DNA of 14,606 nt, taken from UMGS1124 sp964417835 (lineage in GTDB: Bacteria; Bacillota_I; Bacilli_A; RF39; UBA660). The position numbers and the translations under genes are program-made. The stretch covers positions 1-14,606 of the forward strand of contig CAYQJD010000025.1 in assembly GCA_964417835.1 (NCBI GenBank). Direction: 5' to 3'. Shown one piece after another: positions 1 to 7,248 of the stretch. Positions within the stretch are counted from its first letter, which is position 1, and every line of letters starts with the position of its first letter. Under the pieces are notes generated by a model, which was given only the letters and a program-made list of their open reading frames with translations, was not told the origin of the DNA and made no database searches.

Positions 1-844
<844 letters not shown>

Positions 845-899
845 AATATAATTTTATCAAACATTTTGATACTAGCTACATTACTCAAATTTTTTACTT

Positions 900-914
900 A
901 GTTTTCAAAGATCA
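900..914 (-). promoter_or_regulatory. rRNA leader boxA antitermination site
   Basis: On the minus strand the leader reads TGATCTTTGAAAACT, closely matching the boxA-type sequence found before 16S and 23S genes in Firmicutes (TGTTCTTTGAAAACT-like). It lies about 55 bases before the 16S 5' end and just after the predicted P2 start. The expected role is loading of NusB/NusE for antitermination. The sequence match is direct; the function is inferred from the family. Confidence 0.7.
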
Positions 915-939
915 TTTCACACTTTTGAAGTGCATAAGT

Positions 940-968
940 AATATACCAAATTTAAAAAATCATGTCAA
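940..968 (-). promoter_or_regulatory. rRNA operon promoter P2
   Basis: Minus-strand -35 TTGACA (963-968), 17-base spacer, -10 TATATT (940-945), a near-consensus sigma-A promoter. The predicted start is near 933. The first transcribed bases would form a small hairpin, CACTT-TTG-AAGTG (920-932 as read on the plus strand), just before boxA. It is the proximal member of a tandem pair. Confidence 0.85.
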
Positions 969-1001
969 TAGTTTTTTTAATAAGGAAATCACTTATGATG
1001 T

Positions 1002-1040
1002 GCTTTTGGCAAGCACCGAATTAAATATTACACCAAAAGC
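1002..1040. repeat. 8-bp inverted repeat bracketing the P1 -10 and start site
   Basis: GCTTTTGG at 1002-1009 is the exact reverse complement of CCAAAAGC at 1033-1040, with centres 31 bases apart. The arms bracket the P1 -10 box and predicted start. The inner arm is also part of the short 1000-1016 hairpin, so the same bases can pair two ways. It could be an operator or an RNA structure; no regulator is identified. Confidence 0.4.
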
Positions 1041-1053
1041 AAACTAAAATCAA
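1025..1053 (-). promoter_or_regulatory. rRNA operon promoter P1
   Basis: Minus-strand -35 TTGATT (1048-1053), 17-base spacer, -10 TAATAT (1025-1030), with A/T tracts upstream that could act as an UP element. The predicted start is near 1018. The transcript would begin with a hairpin GTGCTT-GCCAA-AAGCAC (1000-1016). Tandem promoters 85 bases apart are usual for rRNA operons. Confidence 0.75.
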
Positions 1054-1106
1054 GGGGTTTTTTAAATTTTTGATAAAAACTTACATTTTATTATATTTAT
1101 TAATTT

Positions 1107-1131
1107 AAAAAACATGATTATTTTCATGTTT
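1107..1131 (-). terminator. Intrinsic terminator of the 1133-3758 operon
   Basis: An 8-bp perfect stem (1110-1117 with 1124-1131, six-base loop) starts two bases after the stop codon of the upstream gene. Read on the minus strand it ends in a run of six T, three of them inside the stem. The stem is AT-rich, so strength is uncertain. It would insulate the helical-repeat operon from the rRNA promoters that follow on the same strand. Confidence 0.7.
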
Positions 1132-1132
1132 A

Positions 1133-1429
1133 CTATATATTATAATTTATTAAATCATCAATAGAATTATTAATTATATATAGGAGCATATTTTTATCAA
1201 GTTTTGTAAAATTCTGCTTTAATAAATTGACTGGCCAAAAAAATAAATCTATTCTTTTTTTGATTACATTATATATATCTGCAACTCCAAAGTCTTTTAA
1301 ATAATTAATTATTTCTTTTACGTTTTTCTTTGAATAATTTAAATTTTTCAATAAGTTTATATCATATGTATTTATTATATCTTTTATTTGATCATCAGTT
1401 AAATTATATTCTTTAAGATAACTTAACAC
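1133..1429 (-). CDS. Small mTERF-like helical repeat protein
   Basis: About 98 residues, function unknown. The C-terminal two thirds can be read as two units of about 32 residues. The first runs NVKEIINYLKDFGV to RIDLFFWPV and the second NLLKQNFTKL to the C-terminus, each with a helix, a short turn, a helix and a hydrophobic end. This resembles mTERF-type repeats and matches the period in the neighbouring 460-residue protein. The start is placed at GTG 1429 because AGGTGAG (1434-1440) sits 4 bases upstream. A GTG at 1438 is also open but has no ribosome site and is directly preceded by an in-frame TAG. The gene overlaps the end of the preceding gene by 17 bases in another frame, which suggests translational coupling. 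It could instead be a remnant of a longer repeat protein cut off by a frameshift. Confidence 0.65.
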   Translation of the reverse strand: MLSYLKEYNLTDDQIKDIINTYDINLLKNLNYSKKNVKEIINYLKDFGVADIYNVIKKRIDLFFWPVNLLKQNFTKLDKNMLLYIINNSIDDLINYNI

Positions 1430-2795
1430 TATTCTCACCTATTTCTATAGAAGAAATTGTTTTGAATACCTCTTCTAGTATCTGATTGCTTAAACTTGTT
1501 TTGTAAAATAAAGATTTTCTTAAAGCATCTTCTTTTCCATTAAAATTATATAAATTTTTCAATATTCTATATTTGCTAATTACTACATCTCCAATTAAAT
1601 AATTATCATTTTTTAAAAAAGATTCATCTAAATAATTTAAAATAGGATAATTATCATAGATTTTAGGAATTGCTTCATACTCTAAATTTTTATTATCAAA
1701 CAAGTCGTCAATTACTATATCATATTTTAAACATTTTTGCCAGCCCAAATAATCGTCCTTAATTATTAGAGCTCTTATTAAATCCATATTATCCAATCCA
1801 GATTCATTTTTTCTCCATTGCTTTTGTTCTATTAAATAATCAATTTTTATATCAAGATTTTGCATTCCTAAAATTGTATATCCATTGTTATTATTATCAT
1901 CTCTTAGTTCTATATTATGTAATTTTAATAACTTAATATTTTCATATATTAAACCCGGATTTAAAGTAAATATATTACCACAGTATTCAAGAATATTTTT
2001 AGGTTCAACTTTTACTTCAAGCAATTTTTTTATATTATTTTCATTAATAACTGGGTCTTGAATAAAAAATATAGAGAAATTTGCCATTCGTTCTAAACTA
2101 ATAGAATATTTCTTTATTAGTTTACAATTATTTATAAAGTTTTTATGATTGCAGGGAACACCAAATTTACATTTATCATTCACATGATCGTCTATTAATA
2201 TAAAAGGAATACTTGATATTAATTTATTTAGACATAAACTATTTTTCCCAATAGCATCGAGAGTTCTATTAATAGTTATCTCATTAGAATGAAGTAAAAT
2301 TGCAATTAAAATGTTAGGATCAGTAATTTTATTATAAATAACTCTATATTTATCTTCAGTCTTAATTTTACTAGCTAATTCAGTAAATGTGTCCTTTTTT
2401 ATATATAGTTTTAAATCCTTAACTAAATTTCTATCTAAATCAGATATATTAATTCCTAAAAATTTTAAAATATCTTCAACTTCTATTTCTTTTATTTCAT
2501 ATTCGATATCTTTTTCTAAATTTGGTTCTACATACTTGATTTTTTTATTCATTAAATAACAATTATAAAAATTCAAGTTCAACATTACATCTATAAGTAT
2601 TGAATCAACGTCTGATGTTTCATGTTTTTTTACTAATGCTTCTACTAAATCAAAGTCTGTAATATAGTGTCTTTCATCTATAGTTTTTATTAAATTTTCT
2701 ATTTTTCTTATAAAGGAAGAAGTAGGTTCCTCTTCTTTTTCTATTATTAAATACTTATTAAAATAATTTAATATTTCTTCAATTCCATTATGCAT
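1413..2795 (-). CDS. 460-residue mTERF-like helical repeat protein, function unknown
   Basis: I do not recognise a named family member. The protein is predicted all-helical and lacks signal peptide or membrane segments. Residues about 219-327 contain units of about 32 residues with a shared plan: N-I-x-x-L-L near the start, a second helix, then a hydrophobic end with Pro (FFIQDPV at 243-249, IFTLNPG at 275-281). This resembles mTERF-type (mitochondrial transcription termination factor) solenoid repeats, which bind nucleic acids in organelles; assignment is by pattern only. Residues 1-150 are charged and different. Near the C-terminus, VVISKYRILKNLYNF (404-418) looks like a conserved capping element. 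The start at ATG 2795 is preceded by AGGAGG (2807-2812), which overlaps the upstream gene's stop codon, so the two genes are probably coupled. It is the middle gene of a three-gene operon. Confidence 0.75.
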   Translation of the reverse strand: MHNGIEEILNYFNKYLIIEKEEEPTSSFIRKIENLIKTIDERHYITDFDLVEALVKKHETSDVDSILIDVMLNLNFYNCYLMNKKIKYVEPNLEKDIEYEIKEIEVEDILKFLGINISDLDRNLVKDLKLYIKKDTFTELASKIKTEDKYRVIYNKITDPNILIAILLHSNEITINRTLDAIGKNSLCLNKLISSIPFILIDDHVNDKCKFGVPCNHKNFINNCKLIKKYSISLERMANFSIFFIQDPVINENNIKKLLEVKVEPKNILEYCGNIFTLNPGLIYENIKLLKLHNIELRDDNNNNGYTILGMQNLDIKIDYLIEQKQWRKNESGLDNMDLIRALIIKDDYLGWQKCLKYDIVIDDLFDNKNLEYEAIPKIYDNYPILNYLDESFLKNDNYLIGDVVISKYRILKNLYNFNGKEDALRKSLFYKTSLSNQILEEVFKTISSIEIGENSVKLS

Positions 2796-2810
2796 TTTTT
2801 ACAAAACCTC

Positions 2811-3758
2811 CTACTCTATTTTCTTTAAAACATCATAGCTTTCAACAAGCTCTAATAAATTTTTTAGATTTTTTTCTATTTTTATTGCATCTTTATCCGC
2901 ATCATCTTTTAACATAGCTTTAGTTTCTATGTAAGTTTTATTCATAGTATCAATAATTGGAATTTTTTGATAATTACTTACATCTTTTTTAGTTAATTGC
3001 ATAGATGCTATTTTTTCATCATCATATTTTAAAATTTCTAAAGAAGTTTTAATGGATTCATCATCAATTTCATTTAATAAATCTCTTTCGTTTTTTAATA
3101 TTTGTTCTACAAAAGACAATATTTCTTCGTCACTATATTCAATTGTTTCATCTTTTTTTGAAGTACTCTTTTTTTGAAATTCAATATTTTTTTCACCAAC
3201 ATATTTTAAAAGTTGCCATTTTTCAGAACTTATTATTCCACTTTTTTTTATTACTTCATTAAATTCTTCAATGTTGTATATAGGTTTTATTAATTTGTCA
3301 TTTTTAAAAAAATCTATATACTTTTTATATAATGAATCACTTAACTTTAAGCTGTTATAATACTCTTTATTATTATTATTAAAGTCATTAATATATTCTT
3401 TTATATATTTTATTTGTTCATCGAGCCATTTTATATAGTAATTTTCCTCATTTATATTTTTTTCTTCATCAGAAAGCTGTTGATTAACTTTTATACAAAC
3501 TGATGCATTAAAAAATGTTTTTATTTTTTCTTCTGGATTTTCAAAGTTAAAAACACTTAAAATTTGTGCAAAGTCATCCTTTGTAAGTAAAACCAAATCC
3601 CTGCCTGTCAAACTATCTATATCCTTTAACGTTTTTAAAGTAAGTAGTTTTTTAACATTATTTATTTTTTCTATCTTACTTTCAAAATCTTTTAACTGCA
3701 CTTCAACAGTATCTACCTTTTTAGATAGTTCTGTTATAAAGGAATTGATATACATCAT
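2811..3758 (-). CDS. Coiled-coil/all-helical protein, function unknown
   Basis: 315 residues, very rich in Lys, Glu, Asp and Asn, with no signal peptide or membrane segment. I do not recognise the family. The N-terminal 45 residues have heptad-like spacing (FITELSKKVDTVEVQLKDFE and onward), predicting a coiled coil. Further helical stretches lie near residues 105-160 and 210-300. A coiled coil at the N-terminus suggests self-association or binding to the repeat protein encoded downstream. The start at ATG 3758 has AGGAGG six bases upstream (3765-3770); an ATG at 3755 is also in frame. It is the first gene of the operon, with its own strong promoter, and is separated by 15 bases from the 460-residue repeat gene. 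Confidence 0.75.
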   Translation of the reverse strand: MMYINSFITELSKKVDTVEVQLKDFESKIEKINNVKKLLTLKTLKDIDSLTGRDLVLLTKDDFAQILSVFNFENPEEKIKTFFNASVCIKVNQQLSDEEKNINEENYYIKWLDEQIKYIKEYINDFNNNNKEYYNSLKLSDSLYKKYIDFFKNDKLIKPIYNIEEFNEVIKKSGIISSEKWQLLKYVGEKNIEFQKKSTSKKDETIEYSDEEILSFVEQILKNERDLLNEIDDESIKTSLEILKYDDEKIASMQLTKKDVSNYQKIPIIDTMNKTYIETKAMLKDDADKDAIKIEKNLKNLLELVESYDVLKKIE

Positions 3759-3781
3759 ATCTAGCCTCCTATACTATAAAA

Positions 3782-3810
3782 AGTATACCATAAAAAATCT
3801 TGCTTTACAA
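3782..3810 (-). promoter_or_regulatory. Promoter of the helical-repeat operon
   Basis: Minus-strand -35 TTGTAA (3805-3810), 17-base spacer, extended -10 TGG-TATACT (3782-3787 for the hexamer). The predicted start near 3775 lies only five bases before the AGGAGG site. It is back to back with the promoter region of the plus-strand membrane protein gene. Confidence 0.75.
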
Positions 3811-3817
3811 TTTATTA

Positions 3818-3846
3818 TTGGATTATTTAATAATATACAATATAAT
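3818..3846 (+). promoter_or_regulatory. Candidate promoter of the small membrane protein gene
   Basis: TTGGAT (3818-3823), 17-base spacer, perfect TATAAT (3841-3846). The predicted start near 3853 would leave a leader of about 13 bases, with the AGGTG site at its very 5' end. The surrounding DNA is so AT-rich that other -10-like hexamers exist, for example TAATAT at 3831. Confidence 0.5.
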
Positions 3847-3865
3847 ATATACAGGTGAATATAAT

Positions 3866-4276
3866 ATGCCAAAAATAAAAAATAAAATTAAAGTCGTTGA
3901 TTCTTTACCCGTAGAGTCAAATAAAAAAAATTATTTAAAAACAATATTAATTGCTTTGAGTTTTATCATAATTTTAAGTTTAATAGTTTTTATAGTATAT
4001 AGAAAATTTTCCCCTTATATAAATGCTATTGATGTAAAAGAAATATCAGGGAAGAAAATATTTATAACTGAATGTAATACAAAAGATTATATAATAATTA
4101 GTGAAGATAAATCCTATACTTTGCAATTAACAGATGAAAACTGTAACATTTTAAATTTTGAAGGAAATATTGTAATAAAAAATAATATAATATTTTTTGA
4201 TAAAAATTTAACTGGAACTATCGATAAAGACTATAATATAATTATCAATGATAATATTTTTAAAAATGATTTTTAA
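3866..4276 (+). CDS. Small single-pass membrane protein, unknown function
   Basis: 136 residues. A basic N-terminus (MPKIKNKIK) is followed by one clear membrane helix at about residues 23-45, then YRKF. This predicts the N-terminus inside and about 90 residues outside. The outer domain is rich in Ile, Asn and Asp in alternating patterns that suggest beta strands. It holds two cysteines (C70, C93) that could form a disulfide. I do not recognise the family. The start is ATG 3866, with AGGTG at 3853-3857 eight bases upstream; a longer open frame from 3800 lacks a ribosome site and would overlap the promoter. It converges on smpB, 21 bases away. Confidence 0.75.
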   Translation: MPKIKNKIKVVDSLPVESNKKNYLKTILIALSFIIILSLIVFIVYRKFSPYINAIDVKEISGKKIFITECNTKDYIIISEDKSYTLQLTDENCNILNFEGNIVIKNNIIFFDKNLTGTIDKDYNIIINDNIFKNDF

Positions 4277-4289
4277 AATAAAGATATTT

Positions 4290-4337
4290 AAAAAGACCTA
4301 GTAAGTTGAAAATTGTTTCTTTTCTCTACTTAGGTCT
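4290..4337. terminator. Shared terminator between smpB and the membrane protein gene
   Basis: AGACCTA (4294-4300) pairs exactly with TAGGTCT (4331-4337), and an inner AGT/ACT extends the stem after a three-base bulge. Read on the minus strand the stem is followed by TTTT, giving a T-run that fits termination of smpB, whose stop codon TAG (4298-4300) lies inside the stem. Read on the plus strand the tail CTCTTTCTTT is less ideal but could end the membrane protein transcript. The loop of about 20 bases is long, so this is moderate evidence. Confidence 0.55.
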
Positions 4338-4735
4338 CTTTCTTTAATAGTTTGTCTTTTATCATAAAGTTTTTTGCACTTACAAAGTCCTAATAATATT
4401 TTAGCATTATTTTGTTTAAAATATAATTTAAGTGGTATTAAACTATAACCATCTTTAGTTACTTCATTTTTTAATTTTAATATTTCATTTTTGTGCAAAA
4501 GTAGTTTTCTTTCTCTTCTTTCTGGCACATTAAATCTATTCCCTTCTTCATATGGAGTTATATACATATTTATAATAAAAATTTCGTTATTTTTTATTCT
4601 AGCATAAGTATCTTTTAAGTTTGAATTACCTTTTCTTATTGATTTAATTTCTGTACCCGTTAAAACTATTCCACATTCGATTTCTCTTTCAACGAAATAA
4701 TCAAAATATGCTTTTTTATTTTTGATTTCTATCAT
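4298..4735 (-). CDS. smpB: SsrA-binding protein SmpB
   Basis: SmpB binds tmRNA and brings it to stalled ribosomes for trans-translation. Family hallmarks are all present: the N-terminal block FDYFVEREIECGIVLTGTEIK, NLKDTYARI, then ITPYEEGNRFN, RKLLLHKNEI, and the C-terminal KKLYDKRQTIKERD. The tail after that is short but basic. At 145 residues it has normal length. The start is ATG 4735, preceded by TTGAGG six bases upstream; a TTG at 4747 is also open but lies within that ribosome site. It overlaps the 3' end of rnr by 20 bases in a different frame, so translation is probably coupled. RNase R degrades tmRNA-tagged messages in partnership with SmpB, so the pairing makes functional sense. The tmRNA gene itself was not found in the window. 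Confidence 0.97.
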   Translation of the reverse strand: MIEIKNKKAYFDYFVEREIECGIVLTGTEIKSIRKGNSNLKDTYARIKNNEIFIINMYITPYEEGNRFNVPERRERKLLLHKNEILKLKNEVTKDGYSLIPLKLYFKQNNAKILLGLCKCKKLYDKRQTIKERDLSREKKQFSTY

Positions 4736-6830
4736 CTTTTGCCTCAATTAATTCAAAATCTATAGTTTTTGCTTCTTTAGATGCACTTATAACTTTAATT
4801 TTGACTTTATCTCCTAATGTATATCGTTTTTTTGTATTTTCACCAATTAAACATAATAAGTCTTCAACATAATTATAAAAATCACCTTTAAGACTACTTA
4901 TATGCACTAATCCTTCTACCATATTTTCTAATTCAACAAAAAAGCCAAAATTTTCAACTCCAGTTATTATTCCCTCATATTCTTCTCCTATATGATTTTC
5001 CATATATTCAGCCATTTTCATTTCCATTACTTCTCGCTCTGCTGCCACTGCTGCAACTTCTCTTTCACTTGATTGAGTAGCAATATAATCAAGCTTTTTT
5101 TTATAAAAATCTATTGTTTCATTGTTAATATTATGTTCGAACAAATATTTTCTTAATAATCTGTGTACCATAAGATCGGGATATCTTCTAATTGGAGATG
5201 TAAAATGAGTATAACATTTACTGCCTAAGCCAAAATGTCCGATATTGTCGCTTTGATAAACAGCTTTTCTCATACTTCTTAATAACATACTTGATAAAAC
5301 TTCATATTGAGGTACTTCTTTTAAATCTGCTAACATTTTTTGCATTGCAGATGGTGTTAAATCTTTTACTTTTCCGTTTAAATTGTATCCCATTAAACTT
5401 ACTATTCTTAAAAATCTTTCAATTTTATCTTTATTTGGAATATCATGAACTCTATAAATAAATGGTAAATCCATATTATATATATCTCCCGCAACAGTTT
5501 CATTTGCAACTATCATAAAGTCTTCAATCATTTTTTCTGCATCTTCTCTAATACGTTTTTCTATACCAATTACATTTTTATTCTCATCAACTATTATTTT
5601 GGCTTCATCTAAATCAAAATCAATATATCCTCTATTCACTTTATTTTTTCTCAATATATGAGCAAGTTCATTCATTTTTATTAATATTTTGGCATATGAT
5701 TCGTACTCTTTATCAACAATATTTCTCATTAATATATCATTTACTTTACTATAAGTCATTTTTTTTCTTGACTTAATATAACTTGGGAAAATATCATAAT
5801 CAATTACATTACCTTTATCATCAATTCTCATAACACAAGATTCAGTAAGTCTTATTACTCCTTCATTAAGTGAGCAAATACCATTTGAAAGTTTATGAGG
5901 TAACATCGGAATAACACTATCGGCAAGATAAGAACTCGTACCTCTATTTAAAGCATCTCTATCTAAAAAGCTATCTTCTTTTACATAGTAACTAACATCT
6001 GCTATATGTACTCCTAATTCATGTAGTCCATTTTTAAACTCATAACTTATGGCGTCATCTATATCTTTAGTATCATCTCCATCAATAGTAAAAATAACTT
6101 TATCTGTCAAATCAGTTCTTCCTTTTAAATCAGTTTCCAAAACTTCTACTGGTAAATTTTCTGATTCTTGCATAGCGTTTTTTGAAAATTCATCATATAT
6201 TTCATACTTATATGCAATTACTTTTATATCAACTCCAGGGTCATCTTTGTGTCCGATAACAGTTGTTATTTTGCCTAAATATTTATTTTTAGACATTTCT
6301 TTTATGGCTGAAACCAATACTTTTGTTCCTTCAACTACTCCTTTTGACTTTTTTTGATCAAGTATAATTTCTATTTTTTTCGTTTCATCATCAAGTTTAA
6401 CGCATACTTTGTTATTTTTAATATATATTTCTCCTAATAAATTATTTAGATCTCTATTTAAAACTCTTAATACACGTCCTTCTATTTTTTCATTGTTATT
6501 TATTAATTCTATCAATACTTTGTCATCATTTACAGCGTTTTTTAAATTACTATGATCTATATAAATATCTTCTCCATTTGGTACTATTAAAAAACCAAAT
6601 CCCTTTTTATTAAGGGATAGAGTTCCAACTTTTAAATTAGGACAATTTTTATATAAAATATATTTGTTTTTTTTGGTTTTATACATTATATTGTCTTTTA
6701 CTAAATCATTTAAATTATTATTTAGTCTATTTAAATCTTCAGGCGTTGAAAGACCCAAAAAATCATTAATTTCAATTGCCCCTAAAGCCTCATATTTTGT
6801 ATTCATTAAATCTATTATTTGTTCTTTCAT
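4716..6830 (-). CDS. rnr: Ribonuclease R (RNase II family 3'-5' exoribonuclease)
   Basis: A processive exoribonuclease that degrades structured RNA and takes part in RNA quality control. Domains in order: an N-terminal winged-helix-like part (about 1-60), a cold-shock/OB part (about 65-190, with KGFGFLIVPNGEDIYI), the RNB catalytic domain (about 235-580) and a C-terminal S1 domain (about 615-700, EGIITGVENFGFFVEL). The metal-binding motif TIDGDDTKDIDDA carries D250, D256, D258 and D259, the expected acidic cluster. The later SPIRRYPDLMVHR motif is also intact. At 704 residues it is shorter than B. subtilis or E. coli RNase R and lacks a long basic tail. The start is ATG 6830 with AAGGTAGGT upstream. 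It is the middle gene of secG-rnr-smpB, a common Firmicutes order. Confidence 0.97.
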   Translation of the reverse strand: MKEQIIDLMNTKYEALGAIEINDFLGLSTPEDLNRLNNNLNDLVKDNIMYKTKKNKYILYKNCPNLKVGTLSLNKKGFGFLIVPNGEDIYIDHSNLKNAVNDDKVLIELINNNEKIEGRVLRVLNRDLNNLLGEIYIKNNKVCVKLDDETKKIEIILDQKKSKGVVEGTKVLVSAIKEMSKNKYLGKITTVIGHKDDPGVDIKVIAYKYEIYDEFSKNAMQESENLPVEVLETDLKGRTDLTDKVIFTIDGDDTKDIDDAISYEFKNGLHELGVHIADVSYYVKEDSFLDRDALNRGTSSYLADSVIPMLPHKLSNGICSLNEGVIRLTESCVMRIDDKGNVIDYDIFPSYIKSRKKMTYSKVNDILMRNIVDKEYESYAKILIKMNELAHILRKNKVNRGYIDFDLDEAKIIVDENKNVIGIEKRIREDAEKMIEDFMIVANETVAGDIYNMDLPFIYRVHDIPNKDKIERFLRIVSLMGYNLNGKVKDLTPSAMQKMLADLKEVPQYEVLSSMLLRSMRKAVYQSDNIGHFGLGSKCYTHFTSPIRRYPDLMVHRLLRKYLFEHNINNETIDFYKKKLDYIATQSSEREVAAVAAEREVMEMKMAEYMENHIGEEYEGIITGVENFGFFVELENMVEGLVHISSLKGDFYNYVEDLLCLIGENTKKRYTLGDKVKIKVISASKEAKTIDFELIEAKDDRNQK

Positions 6831-6850
6831 ATTTACCTACCTTAGTATTT

Positions 6851-6859
6851 ATTATAGCA
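6851..6859 (-). promoter_or_regulatory. Extended -10 element upstream of rnr
   Basis: Minus-strand TGC-TATAAT (TATAAT at 6851-6856) lies about 20 bases before the rnr start codon, just after the hairpin that follows secG. No convincing -35 is visible at 17 bases, but an extended -10 can work without one. It suggests rnr-smpB can be transcribed separately from secG. Confidence 0.55.
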
Positions 6860-6860
6860 T

Positions 6861-6895
6861 AAAAAAACACAAATATATATATAATGTGTTTTTTT
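6861..6895. terminator. Hairpin between secG and rnr
   Basis: A perfect 11-bp inverted repeat, AAAAAAACACA (6861-6871) with TGTGTTTTTTT (6885-6895), flanks a 13-base AT loop and starts two bases after the secG stop codon. Read on the minus strand it ends in seven T, as in an intrinsic terminator, though most of the stem is A-T. It probably terminates secG fully or in part. Confidence 0.6.
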
Positions 6896-6897
6896 AT

Positions 6898-7113
6898 CTA
6901 TTTAATATAAAGTATAAAAGAAATTATAAAAAATGCTGCACCTAAAACCATAGTAATTCTACTTATTAAAAGTTCCGAACCTCTTTCTTTCTGATTTTGA
7001 AATAAATCAGTATTTCCTCCAGAAATAATTTGTGCACCATCATTAGCTTTATTACTTTGAAGTAAAACTAATACAATTAATAAAACAGAAATTATTAATA
7101 AAACATTTTCCAT
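6898..7113 (-). CDS. secG: Preprotein translocase subunit SecG
   Basis: Small membrane subunit of the SecYEG translocon. The 71-residue protein has the family layout: a first membrane helix (about 4-20, VLLIISVLLIVLVLL), the conserved LLQS, a loop with ISGGNTDLF, the cytoplasmic ERGSELLISRIT, and a second helix to the C-terminus (about 51-70). Length is normal. The start is ATG 7113, preceded by AGGTG five bases upstream; a longer frame to 7164 would run into the promoter. It is first in secG-rnr-smpB, an order typical of Firmicutes. Confidence 0.95.
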   Translation of the reverse strand: MENVLLIISVLLIVLVLLQSNKANDGAQIISGGNTDLFQNQKERGSELLISRITMVLGAAFFIISFILYIK

Positions 7114-7135
7114 AAAATCACCTAATTCATAAATT

Positions 7136-7164
7136 AATTTAGCATACTTTATATTGTATTTCAA
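7136..7164 (-). promoter_or_regulatory. secG promoter
   Basis: Minus-strand -35 TTGAAA (7159-7164), 17-base spacer, extended -10 TGC-TAAATT (hexamer 7136-7141). The predicted start near 7129 gives a leader of about 16 bases. It is divergent from the FemABX promoter, with 36 bases between the two -35 boxes. Confidence 0.65.
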
Positions 7165-7200
7165 GTTTTTTTAAACAAAATGTAAAAATAATACTTAATT

Positions 7201-7229
7201 TTCAAATACAAAGAATGTTATGATATAAT
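7201..7229 (+). promoter_or_regulatory. Promoter of the FemABX gene
   Basis: Extended -10 TGA-TATAAT (hexamer 7224-7229), with a weak -35 TTCAAA (7201-7206) at 17 bases. The predicted start near 7236 would fall inside the ribosome-binding site AGGAGG (7234-7239). Either the leader is extremely short or the true start is slightly upstream. Confidence 0.6.
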
Positions 7230-7248
7230 AATTAGGAGGTGTAATTAT

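Noticed and set aside
845..1132. tRNA or small RNA gene in the rRNA leader
   Set aside because: The stretch is explained by promoters, boxA and a terminator; no cloverleaf or T-loop motif is seen.
3800..3865. N-terminal extension of the small membrane protein
   Set aside because: It would place coding sequence over both divergent promoters; the internal ATG at 3866 has a clear AGGTG site.
4271..4300. tmRNA (ssrA) gene downstream of smpB
   Set aside because: ssrA often follows smpB, but the gap to the convergent gene is only 21 bases and no tRNA-like ends are visible.
6049..6357. Plus-strand open frame opposite rnr
   Set aside because: Antisense to the catalytic region of a clearly conserved RNase R; Ser/Phe-rich composition typical of a shadow frame.
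6664..6945. Plus-strand open frame across the rnr start, the hairpin and the secG end
   Set aside because: It runs through the rnr promoter and terminator hairpin and overlaps two real genes; no ribosome site.
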